Shown: positions 15,784-23,721 of the stretch, one piece after another
How the letters are laid out: the number at the start of each line of letters is the position of its first letter
Numbering within the stretch: the first letter of the stretch is position 1
Made by a program: the position numbers and the translations under genes
The notes under the pieces: generated by a model
Told to the model about the DNA's origin: nothing
What the model saw: the letters and a program-made list of their open reading frames with translations, nothing else
The model's database searches: none
Assembly (NCBI GenBank): GCA_017937705.1
Contig: JAGBDC010000016.1
Coordinates: 91,518-155,140, forward strand
DNA length: 63,623 bases
Direction of reading: 5' to 3'
DNA from: Alphaproteobacteria bacterium
GTDB lineage: Bacteria; Pseudomonadota; Alphaproteobacteria; RF32; CAG-239

Positions 15784-17261
15784 TGTCAGAATTTTTAAAA
15801 TCTTATAGTGCTGTTTTTGGAGATGGTTCGTGCAAAACCATAACTCTGGGAGCAACTATAAACCGAGGCGGAGCTGCCGGTAAAATTGTTGAAGTAAAAG
15901 AACATCCGGAGCTTGTTGCTAAAATTTTTCATAACTTAGCAAAAAGCAGTACAAATCGAGAAAAATTACAAGCTATGTTGCTCAACCGTCCATCGTTCTC
16001 TCCTGCCTTAAAAAACGGCAAAGAATTTATAATGAAGGGCGGTGAAAAATATATACAAATAGCTTGGCCCGAAGCTTTGCTTGAAAATGAAGAGGGATAT
16101 TGTGTAGGCTATCTGATGCCTCGAATTGAATTAAGTTTATCGGCATCTCTCGACCATTTTATGCAAAGAGCAACCCGACAAAAACTCGGTCTGTCAGAAA
16201 ATTATGAATATAGAATCAGAATCGCCTGTAATTTGAGCTCTATGGTTGCTGCTCTACACGAAAAAAAACACTATATTGTCGATTTAAAACCATCTAACGT
16301 GTATGTATACAAAGAAAGTATGCTTATTTCCATGTTAGATTGTGACGGCTTTTCTATTAAAGGAGAAAAAAATCGTTATCCGGCCGAATTTGTCAGTGAA
16401 GAATATATCTATCCGGAAGGAATGTCACAAAGCTGTGACGAAATGGGAGAAGAACAAGATAAGTTTGCATTAGCAGTTATTATATTTAAGTTATTAAATA
16501 ATGGAATCCACCCTTTTTCCGGCACCCCAAGAAAACAAAAATCTCCGGCTTACACTATTCAAGAACGTATAACACAATATCACTATGCTTATGGTTCTTG
16601 GGGCGACGCTTATCAAGATCCTCATCCGTATTCTATTCACGATTCGTTTACACCGGAAACTCTTGAACTGTTTGACCGAGCATTTGTCAAGGGGCTAAAC
16701 CGCCCGACAGCTCAAGAATGGGAAAAACATTTAAGAAAATTGCTGTCTAATGTACGTCGATGCAAAAAAAATCCTAATCACGTATACTTTACATCTAAAG
16801 GATGCGGACTTTGTTTGATGGAAAACAAGATTAAAGATAAGCTTTCTTCAGTCAGAAAAGAATATCAAAAACCACAAACAATCAGAGGTGTTTCCATTGA
16901 TGAGTTATCACAAGAAAATGTTGAAAAAAATAAGATTGAACAACAGAAAAAAATAAAAAAATATAACAAAATAGCAGCTCCTTCTTTGCTGTTATATATG
17001 TTACTATGGAGTTTTATGTATCCTATTCTAAAACCATTTAGTGATAGAATATCGAACATAGGGATTGGTTTACAGATAATAATTATTATATTGTTAACTG
17101 CTGCGACCCACTATGTGTTGAAAAAGACGGCGGCCTTTGCTCCTATTTTGAGTAACATCGGTTTAAGATTAGCCGTATTAATATACACTTTTATTTGCGC
17201 ATTAATCTGTGTATGGGCGATAAATGATATACCGATAGAAGCTCTATTGCTCATAAAATAA
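15780..17261 (+). CDS. Membrane-anchored protein kinase with Zn-ribbon (TerY-P triad)
   Basis: A 493-aa kinase-like protein. The kinase domain (about 20-320) keeps the Lys in LVAKIF (Lys48), the catalytic loop VDLKPSNVYV (Asp168, Lys170) and a DFG-equivalent LDCDGFSI (Asp187/Asp189), as in kinases of VWA/PP2C triads. A short zinc-ribbon-like stretch, CKKNPNH then CGLC, follows (about 325-350). Three hydrophobic helices near the C-terminus (about 400-490) anchor it in the membrane. The gene starts in the ATGA overlap with the phosphatase. It probably phosphorylates the VWA protein or envelope targets; the signal is unknown. Confidence 0.86.
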   Translation: MMSEFLKSYSAVFGDGSCKTITLGATINRGGAAGKIVEVKEHPELVAKIFHNLAKSSTNREKLQAMLLNRPSFSPALKNGKEFIMKGGEKYIQIAWPEALLENEEGYCVGYLMPRIELSLSASLDHFMQRATRQKLGLSENYEYRIRIACNLSSMVAALHEKKHYIVDLKPSNVYVYKESMLISMLDCDGFSIKGEKNRYPAEFVSEEYIYPEGMSQSCDEMGEEQDKFALAVIIFKLLNNGIHPFSGTPRKQKSPAYTIQERITQYHYAYGSWGDAYQDPHPYSIHDSFTPETLELFDRAFVKGLNRPTAQEWEKHLRKLLSNVRRCKKNPNHVYFTSKGCGLCLMENKIKDKLSSVRKEYQKPQTIRGVSIDELSQENVEKNKIEQQKKIKKYNKIAAPSLLLYMLLWSFMYPILKPFSDRISNIGIGLQIIIIILLTAATHYVLKKTAAFAPILSNIGLRLAVLIYTFICALICVWAINDIPIEALLLIK

Positions 17262-17330
17262 AAAAATCTATGCAAAAATAAATATTTGTGATATAGCAGC
17301 TGTGTTGTATAAAAATTGAAAGGTAAAACT

Positions 17331-18728
17331 TTGTTAAACTTAAAACCTATTATGATTTCCGGAAAAGAAGTCTTCCCGCTTATTGAAGGCGGTAAGGGAA
17401 TCAATTCGAGTGACGGACGCAGTAGCGGAGCATGGGCTCATGAAAATTGCGTTGGTACTTTTTCCGGTGTTAGTCCCGATTTTTACGATGAAAAGGGAAA
17501 TGTAATAAGAGAAATTTTCACACAAAAAACTCGCGAAGAAAGACATGCCGAAATGATTGAAAGAGCAATTAAAGGAGGAGTTGCACAAGCTCAAGTTGCT
17601 CATGAAGTTTCCGGCGGTAACGGACGCATTCACATGAATATGCTATGGGAAATGGCCGATTCGCAAAAAGTAATCGAAGGTGTTTTAGAAAGAGCTAAAG
17701 GCCTTATAAACGGAATTACCTGTGGCGCAGGAATGCCATTTCAACTCGGTGAATTAGCTTCAAAATTCGGAGTATATTACTATCCTATCGTTTCATCAGC
17801 CAGAGCATTCAATATTTTATGGAAGAGAGCATATAACCGCTTTACCGAATTTTTGGGCGGTGTCGTTTATGAAGATCCATGGTTAGCCGGCGGACACAAC
17901 GGATTATCAAATGCCGAAAATCCGGCACAACCTGAAACTCCGTATAACAGATTGGTTGAATTGCGCCGTTTGATGAATAGTTACGGTCTCGATTCTATTC
18001 CTATTATTTTAGCCGGCGGAATTTGGTCATTAAACGAATGGAAGGATTATATAGATAATCCCGATATTGGCAAAATTGCTTTTCAGTTTGGTACCAGACC
18101 AATGATTACTAAAGAAAGTCCGGTCAGCGAAGCTTGGCAAAAGGTAATGATGCAAGTAAAAAAAGGTGAAGTCATATTGCAACGTTTCAGTCCTACCGGA
18201 TTTTTCTCGTCTGCAATAAAAAACACTTTTTTGGAAAAATTGATAAATCGTAAAAATGGCGAAATTCCTTTCAAAAAAGAAGCAGATACGGAATTTTCCG
18301 AACCGTTAAAAGTAAATTCTCACAAAACGGTATTTATCAAACCGGAAGATAAAGAAAAGGCAATGAATCAAATTAATGCCGGTCTTACCGAAATTAAAGA
18401 AACTCCTGATGAAACTGTTGTATTTATGACTCCTGAAGATTGGGAAACGATGAAAGAAGACAGAAAAAATTGTGTCGGTTGTTTATCTCAATGTCAATTC
18501 TCAACATGGAATTCATATTCAGAAAGTAAAACAACAGGAAAATTACCTGATCCGAGAACATATTGTATTCATAAAACTCTCAGTGAGGTCGGTCACGGCG
18601 GTAGTGTGAAAGACCACTTACTCTTTGCCGGACATCAGGTATATCGATTTGCAACAGATCCTCTTTATCGCAACGGATTTGTTCCCAGTGTAAAAGAGCT
18701 GATTGAAAAAATCAAAAATGGTGAATAA
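17331..18728 (+). CDS. Nitronate monooxygenase-like flavoprotein
   Basis: FMN-dependent TIM-barrel enzyme of the 2-nitropropane dioxygenase/FabK-like family, 465 aa from TTG 17331. The TTG is chosen for the AAAGG 8 nt upstream and the family-like start; an ATG at 17352 is the alternative. Visible segments: PLIEGGKGIN, NGITCGAGMP, WLAGGHNG, PIILAGGIWS and the phosphate-binding FQFGTRPM. A C-terminal extension of about 150 residues ends with CVGCLSQCQFS, a cysteine cluster not needed by the classical enzyme. Substrate unknown. It stands alone with its own terminator. Confidence 0.82.
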   Translation: MLNLKPIMISGKEVFPLIEGGKGINSSDGRSSGAWAHENCVGTFSGVSPDFYDEKGNVIREIFTQKTREERHAEMIERAIKGGVAQAQVAHEVSGGNGRIHMNMLWEMADSQKVIEGVLERAKGLINGITCGAGMPFQLGELASKFGVYYYPIVSSARAFNILWKRAYNRFTEFLGGVVYEDPWLAGGHNGLSNAENPAQPETPYNRLVELRRLMNSYGLDSIPIILAGGIWSLNEWKDYIDNPDIGKIAFQFGTRPMITKESPVSEAWQKVMMQVKKGEVILQRFSPTGFFSSAIKNTFLEKLINRKNGEIPFKKEADTEFSEPLKVNSHKTVFIKPEDKEKAMNQINAGLTEIKETPDETVVFMTPEDWETMKEDRKNCVGCLSQCQFSTWNSYSESKTTGKLPDPRTYCIHKTLSEVGHGGSVKDHLLFAGHQVYRFATDPLYRNGFVPSVKELIEKIKNGE

Positions 18729-18747
18729 CCTTTTACAAAATAAAAAT

Positions 18748-18778
18748 GGCACCGATTTAAGTCGGTGTCTTTTTTTTT
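18748..18778 (+). terminator. Intrinsic terminator after the nitronate monooxygenase-like gene
   Basis: GGCACCGA and TCGGTGTC form the stem, followed by nine T. Confidence 0.9.
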
Positions 18779-18854
18779 GCCCTAAAAGGCATATACAATC
18801 GGAACACACTCATTGGCAATATGTTGTTTTATATGATAAAACTTGTTTTTGAGT

Positions 18855-19607
18855 TTACTTTTTTATATTGCCGTATAATTTATATTGCATACTGATATTT
18901 TGCAGACTGCGGATAAAAGAAGGGTCTTTGAGTAATAAAGAACAATTATTCGGATATGGATTATCCAGCAGTTTTTTGATCGGCATAGTCACAATTTTTT
19001 TAGGAAAAAATCGGCGACAAAAGGCATAAGCAGAAGTTGCAATATTTACTTCATTTTCTGTATTATATCCGATTTCTGAAAGCATTTTTGCAACGTCTTC
19101 TTCTTCGGAAAAACGGCTCCCATACCATATTCCTATATTGTGAGCAGCCAATTCTTGCCAAGGAAAAGCTTTGCCCGGGTCGGGTTTGCGATTAGGTGCA
19201 ATATCCGAATGTCCGACAATCATTGTCGGGGCAATTTTATTTCGCTCTGTTATATCCTTACATAAATTTATAAGAGATTTTATCTGCTTTTTATTAAAAT
19301 CACTTTGTCCTAAAGAACGATGACAGACTTCTATGCCGATAGAGCGAGAATTTATGTCGTTGAGCCCTTTCCAACTGCTTATTCCGGCATGCCATGCTCG
19401 ATTATTTTCCTCAACACATTGAAAAACTGTTCCATCATAATCTACTACATAATGTGAGCTGAGTTTCTGTTCGTCTAAACGTGCAATTCCTTCTTCGGCA
19501 TTGTGAGCCATAGAATGAATAACCAACATTTCTATCGGATATTGTCGTTGGTTATAATGCTTTAAGTCAGCTTTTTCATAGACAGATGGTCGATAACTCA
19601 ATTCCAA
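18855..19607 (-). CDS. AmpD-like N-acetylmuramoyl-L-alanine amidase
   Basis: A 250-aa Amidase_2 zinc enzyme that cuts the muramoyl-alanine bond in peptidoglycan or its turnover products. Motifs: MLVIHSMA (first Zn His), SSHYVVDYDGTV, RAWHAG (His), SIGIEV, and IVGHSDIAPNRKPDPG (last His, Lys and Asp of AmpD type). No signal peptide is seen, so a cytoplasmic AmpD/AmiD-like recycling role is likely. A C-terminal helical extension (about 175-250) follows. It overlaps pgeF by 32 bp, at the end of the nucleoside-salvage operon. Confidence 0.88.
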   Translation of the reverse strand: MELSYRPSVYEKADLKHYNQRQYPIEMLVIHSMAHNAEEGIARLDEQKLSSHYVVDYDGTVFQCVEENNRAWHAGISSWKGLNDINSRSIGIEVCHRSLGQSDFNKKQIKSLINLCKDITERNKIAPTMIVGHSDIAPNRKPDPGKAFPWQELAAHNIGIWYGSRFSEEEDVAKMLSEIGYNTENEVNIATSAYAFCRRFFPKKIVTMPIKKLLDNPYPNNCSLLLKDPSFIRSLQNISMQYKLYGNIKK

Positions 19608-20340
19608 AATCTCCCGCTTGTTTTATAAGGTTTTGATGACAACTTCGACGATAACTGAAATATAAATCAGGATTTGAATAAGTATCTATTCCCGAAGTGA
19701 AAATGTTGTTTATACCCAGTAATTTAACACGATATTTTACATATTCTTCTAAATTGCAAAGATATTTTCCGTCACCAATCTGAGTGAAAAATTGTTGATT
19801 TTCATTTGATTGGGCAAGAAACATATCTCGCATATCATCTTTTGTTTCAAAATTTTCTTTTTGCAAACAAGGCCCGGTTGCAACCGCTATTTCGCTAATT
19901 TCTGCTCCACGTTCTAGCATTAGTTTTATGGTGTTTTCTACTACTCCGCTTAATGCACCTCTCCATCCGGCATGAGCAGCTCCGATTATGCCGTTTTTAT
20001 AATCAGCCAACAATACGGGAATACAGTCAGCGGTGGTAACACCTAAAATTATACCTGTTTGGTCGGTAACAACTCCGTCCGCCTCTATCTCATATTGTGA
20101 CGGTTTGTCAATATATACAGATTTGTTGGTATGAGCCTGCAACAAACGAACAACTCTTGAACCGTCAAAACCATAATAGGCTCCTATAATATCTAAGTTT
20201 CGAGAAAGATTTTCAGGTTTATCATTACCTCGATAATTAAAATTCAGGCTATTATATATCCCTTTAGAAACACCGCCTTTTCTTCCGAAAAAAGCATGCT
20301 TTGCTAAAGGGATATTAGGAGCATTGTATATATGCGGCAT
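19576..20340 (-). CDS. pgeF: Peptidoglycan editing factor PgeF (YfiH, laccase-like fold)
   Basis: A 254-aa cytoplasmic protein of the multicopper-oxidase-like YfiH/DUF152 family. In E. coli the family removes misincorporated L-serine-containing precursors from peptidoglycan; purine nucleoside activities have also been reported. The His-Cys-His site is visible: LQAHTNK, TTADCIPV and GAAHAGWRG. The ATG shares a base with the deoA stop (TAATG) and the gene overlaps the amidase, so it is coupled to both a nucleoside-salvage and a cell-wall gene. Confidence 0.92.
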   Translation of the reverse strand: MPHIYNAPNIPLAKHAFFGRKGGVSKGIYNSLNFNYRGNDKPENLSRNLDIIGAYYGFDGSRVVRLLQAHTNKSVYIDKPSQYEIEADGVVTDQTGIILGVTTADCIPVLLADYKNGIIGAAHAGWRGALSGVVENTIKLMLERGAEISEIAVATGPCLQKENFETKDDMRDMFLAQSNENQQFFTQIGDGKYLCNLEEYVKYRVKLLGINNIFTSGIDTYSNPDLYFSYRRSCHQNLIKQAGDFGIELSTICL

Positions 20341-21650
20341 TACTCAATAACCTCAAAAACATTTTTACCGACAATCGGAGCCTTTTCACTGATGATTATA
20401 TTGTTTTGCAATGATTTTGCAGCTTTTTCATAATCTTCTTCGTTAGCAGCATGAACAAAAGCCAATGGAGTTTGTTCATCAACATAATCTCCGATTTGGC
20501 AAAATCCGGAATATCCGGTAGAATAATCTATCTTTTGTTCCGGTGTAATACGTCCGCCTTTAAGCTCGATAATGCTTAATCCTATGTTGCGAGTATTCAT
20601 GGCATTAACATAGCCGGCAGTATTTGCAAACACCGGAAGTTTCAGAGGGCTTTGCGGTAAATATTTTTCGGTATTTTCAACAAAATCCGTAGGTCCGCCT
20701 AACGAACTTACCATCTTTGCAAAAATTTCCAAAGCTTTACCATTATCAATATTTTGTTGTAACTGAATTTTTGCCTCATCAGTGGTATGGAATAATTTTG
20801 CCTGTACCAATAAATTAGCGCATAATTCCATGGTTATTGAGTGTAAACGACTATCGACATTAATGTTTTTAAGATAGTCTACGGCTTCTTGCATTTCTAC
20901 AGCATTGCCGGCGGTTGTTCCTAAAACCTGATTCATATCCGTAAGTAATGCTTTGGTTCTTGTTCCGGCATGGTTTGCAACATTAACAATCGATTTGGCT
21001 AACTCTCGAGCATCTTCAATGTTGCTCATAAATGCACCATTTCCACATTTTAAATCCATAATTAAACAATCTAGCCCTGCAGCCAATTTTTTGGATAGAA
21101 TTGAAGCGGTGATAAGAGGAATTGATTCCACGGTTGCGCATACGTCGCGCAAAGAATATATTTTTTTATCGGCAGGAGCAAGATTTCCTGTTTGCCCGAT
21201 AATTGCACAACCTACTTCTTTTACGGTTTTGCGGAATAGTTCATTTGACGGGCAAGTTTGATATCCTGGGATAGAATCAAATTTGTCAAGTGTTCCTCCT
21301 GTGTGTCCGAGACCTCGTCCGGAAATCATAGGAACAAATGCTCCACATGATGCTAACATCGGAGCCAACATAAGACTTATTTTATCTCCAACTCCTCCGG
21401 ATGAATGTTTGTCAACAATCGGTCCGTTTATATCATCCCATTTTAGAACATCGCCGGAATCTCTCATACTCATAGTTAAAGCGGTAGTTTCGTTTTTACT
21501 GAAACCATTGAGATATATAGCCATAGTTAGAGCTGCTGTTTGACAATCAGCAATACTTTTATCGGTAACTCCTTTGATAAAAAAACTTATTTCTTCGGCA
21601 GTAAGTTCTTTTTTATCTCGTTTTTTGCGAATTAATTCTTGCGGTAACAT
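20340..21650 (-). CDS. deoA: Thymidine phosphorylase
   Basis: A 436-aa pyrimidine-nucleoside phosphorylase: thymidine (or deoxyuridine) plus phosphate to base plus deoxyribose 1-phosphate. The family signature SGRGLGHTGGTLDKFDSIPG and the phosphate-binding DKHSSGGVGDK are present, as is LIMDLKCGNGAFM. Length is standard. It lies 1 bp after deoC and is joined to pgeF by a TAATG overlap. Its product would be isomerised by a phosphopentomutase, not seen here, before DeoC. Confidence 0.95.
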   Translation of the reverse strand: MLPQELIRKKRDKKELTAEEISFFIKGVTDKSIADCQTAALTMAIYLNGFSKNETTALTMSMRDSGDVLKWDDINGPIVDKHSSGGVGDKISLMLAPMLASCGAFVPMISGRGLGHTGGTLDKFDSIPGYQTCPSNELFRKTVKEVGCAIIGQTGNLAPADKKIYSLRDVCATVESIPLITASILSKKLAAGLDCLIMDLKCGNGAFMSNIEDARELAKSIVNVANHAGTRTKALLTDMNQVLGTTAGNAVEMQEAVDYLKNINVDSRLHSITMELCANLLVQAKLFHTTDEAKIQLQQNIDNGKALEIFAKMVSSLGGPTDFVENTEKYLPQSPLKLPVFANTAGYVNAMNTRNIGLSIIELKGGRITPEQKIDYSTGYSGFCQIGDYVDEQTPLAFVHAANEEDYEKAAKSLQNNIIISEKAPIVGKNVFEVIE

Positions 21651-21651
21651 A

Positions 21652-22386
21652 TTAAATTCCTTTTTTTATAACTTTTAATAAATCATCTAAAACAGAAGAA
21701 GCTCCGATACGAAAATGTTCGGATGTTGTCCATGTTTCACCAAAAATTGATTGTGCTATAATATAATATTTTCGAGCTTGTTCAAAAGTTTTTATTCCTC
21801 CGCTCGCCTTAAAACCGACATGGCGAGGAGTGTTATGAATTGTTTCCAAAATTGCATTAGCTGCTTCCGGAGTAGCTGAAACTTCGGTTTTTCCCGTGGA
21901 TGTTTTCAAAAAGTCTATTTCATATTCCATACATAAACTGCAAGCATTTTGTAGTTGAGTAATATGAGGAAACGCTCCGCTCTCTAATATAATTTTCAGT
22001 TTATGATTTTTACACTCATTACTTACGGCATCCATAAAATTGCGGCAAACTTCAATATCTCCTTCCAAAAAACTTTTATATGGAAAAACTGCATCAATTT
22101 CATCTGCACCATAAGCTATGGCATTTCTTATTTCCTCTATGGTTGCTTCTATGTCTGTTCCTCCTTCAGGAAAATTTACTACTGTAGCTACAGAAATATC
22201 TGTATTTTCAAGCAATTTTTGAACCAAAGGAATAAATTTTGAATATACGCAAACAGCAGCGACATTACCATAAGGTGTAATTGCCCGTTCACATAATTTT
22301 GTGATACTTGTTTCGTTGTCATCTTTATTGAGAGATGTCAAGTCAAGGCAAGAAATAAGTTGTTTTGCCATTTCAAAATCTCGCAT
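21652..22386 (-). CDS. deoC: Deoxyribose-phosphate aldolase
   Basis: A 244-aa class I aldolase that splits 2-deoxyribose 5-phosphate into glyceraldehyde 3-phosphate and acetaldehyde. The Schiff-base lysine lies in DFLKTSTGK (about 160-168); the second active-site lysine is in VGFKASGGIKT. The IDAVFPYKSF segment corresponds to the conserved EIDMVIN region. It sits between punA and deoA with gaps of 1-3 bp. Confidence 0.95.
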   Translation of the reverse strand: MRDFEMAKQLISCLDLTSLNKDDNETSITKLCERAITPYGNVAAVCVYSKFIPLVQKLLENTDISVATVVNFPEGGTDIEATIEEIRNAIAYGADEIDAVFPYKSFLEGDIEVCRNFMDAVSNECKNHKLKIILESGAFPHITQLQNACSLCMEYEIDFLKTSTGKTEVSATPEAANAILETIHNTPRHVGFKASGGIKTFEQARKYYIIAQSIFGETWTTSEHFRIGASSVLDDLLKVIKKGI

Positions 22387-22389
22387 AAT

Positions 22390-23205
22390 TTATTCCTCCT
22401 TAATATAATTTATGATTAAATCTGTTAAACTTCCTGATGCTTTTGCTGCACCTAAAAGGGTTTCTTCATGGCTCAGCGGAGTAGCTTGTATTCCTGTTCC
22501 GAAATTGGTCAAAGCTGAAATTGCCAAAACTTTTATTCCGCAGTGAACAGCGGCTAAAACTTCGGGAACGGTTGACATACCGACGGCATCGGCTCCTAAA
22601 ATTCTGAAAGCTCGAATTTCTGCGGCAGTTTCAAAATTAGGACCTAACACCATTAGATAGGTGCCTTCATGAAGGTTGATATTTTTTCTTTTTGCAATAT
22701 TACGAGCTTTTTCTTGCAGTTCTTTATCGTATGCATTGCTCATATCAAAGAAGCGAGGTCCTATTTTTTCATCGTTGGCACCTAGCAGAGGATTGCAACC
22801 CGAAAAGTTTATATGATCGGTTATAAGCATAATTTCTCCGGGATAAAAATCGGGATTTAACGATCCGGCTGCATTGGTTATAATCAATTGTTTTATACCG
22901 ATATATTTTAATGCTTGTATTACTTCGGCGATGACTCCGGGATTGTGCCCTTCGTAAAGATGAAAACGCCCTTGCATACATAATATTTCTTTATTATCAA
23001 TTTTTCCTATAACAAATTGTCCGTTATGACCGGCAACGGTACTTTTGGGAAACCCGCTGATTTCTTCATATTTTATGATGAGCTTATCTTGCAAATTATC
23101 GGCAATTCCTCCTAATCCGGAGCCGAGTATAATTGCTGTTTCAGGTTTATGTCCCTGCATTAATTTATGTAATTGATTTAAATCTATCATACTAAAACTC
23201 CTCAA
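22390..23205 (-). CDS. punA: Purine nucleoside phosphorylase
   Basis: A 271-aa trimeric-type (PNP class II) phosphorylase that splits inosine, guanosine and deoxy forms into base and (deoxy)ribose 1-phosphate. Signatures: AIILGSGLGGIAD, GHNGQFVIG, MQGRFHLYEGH, TNAAGSLNP and ADAVGMSTVPEV. The start overlaps the end of cdd by 14 bp. It is the second gene of the salvage operon. Confidence 0.95.
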   Translation of the reverse strand: MRSFSMIDLNQLHKLMQGHKPETAIILGSGLGGIADNLQDKLIIKYEEISGFPKSTVAGHNGQFVIGKIDNKEILCMQGRFHLYEGHNPGVIAEVIQALKYIGIKQLIITNAAGSLNPDFYPGEIMLITDHINFSGCNPLLGANDEKIGPRFFDMSNAYDKELQEKARNIAKRKNINLHEGTYLMVLGPNFETAAEIRAFRILGADAVGMSTVPEVLAAVHCGIKVLAISALTNFGTGIQATPLSHEETLLGAAKASGSLTDLIINYIKEE

Positions 23206-23581
23206 AAGCTAAAGGAAGTAAATCGGAAATTTTTACGGTTTTTATTTCTTCACATCCTTTAGTTAAGATTATTTCGGTTTCTGATGTAGCAAACTCTTTA
23301 ATCCTCTGCAAACAAGCTCCGCAAGGTGTTATCATTATATCTCCGTCAGAAACAATAATTATTTTTACGATTTTTTTTCCTCCGTCAGCAATCATTGCGG
23401 CAATAGCTCCTGCTTCGGCGCAAGTTCCGCAAGGATAAGATATATTCTCGACATTGCATCCGAAATACGTTTTATCATTATCAGCTAAAATAGCTGCTCC
23501 GACCTTAAAATTGGAATAAGGAGCATGAGCATTGTTCATGGAATTGACGGCTAAATTTAAAAGAAGTTGATTTTTTTTCAT
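23192..23581 (-). CDS. cdd: Cytidine deaminase
   Basis: A 129-aa tetrameric-type deaminase converting (deoxy)cytidine to (deoxy)uridine. The zinc site is complete: CAEAGAI (Cys and catalytic Glu) and PCGACLQ (two Cys). FKVGAAILA and GCNVENISYP fit the family. First gene of the operon cdd-punA-deoC-deoA-pgeF-amidase; the promoter must lie in the 140-bp gap to the divergent asmA-like gene. Confidence 0.95.
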   Translation of the reverse strand: MKKNQLLLNLAVNSMNNAHAPYSNFKVGAAILADNDKTYFGCNVENISYPCGTCAEAGAIAAMIADGGKKIVKIIIVSDGDIMITPCGACLQRIKEFATSETEIILTKGCEEIKTVKISDLLPLAFEEF

Positions 23582-23721
23582 GTTATCTCTTGACCTTAAG
23601 CTTTTTATTAATCAATATATGCTTTATAATATGCTACGATTGTGCATTTAGCAAAGATTTTTTTAACTTTGTGCAGTTATGAATAAAGTTAAATTAAGGC
23701 AAATTATAAAAAGGATAGATT

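Noticed and set aside
20953-21543. Plus-strand frames opposite deoA
   Set aside because: DeoA is complete on the minus strand with all signatures; the frames are antisense shadows.
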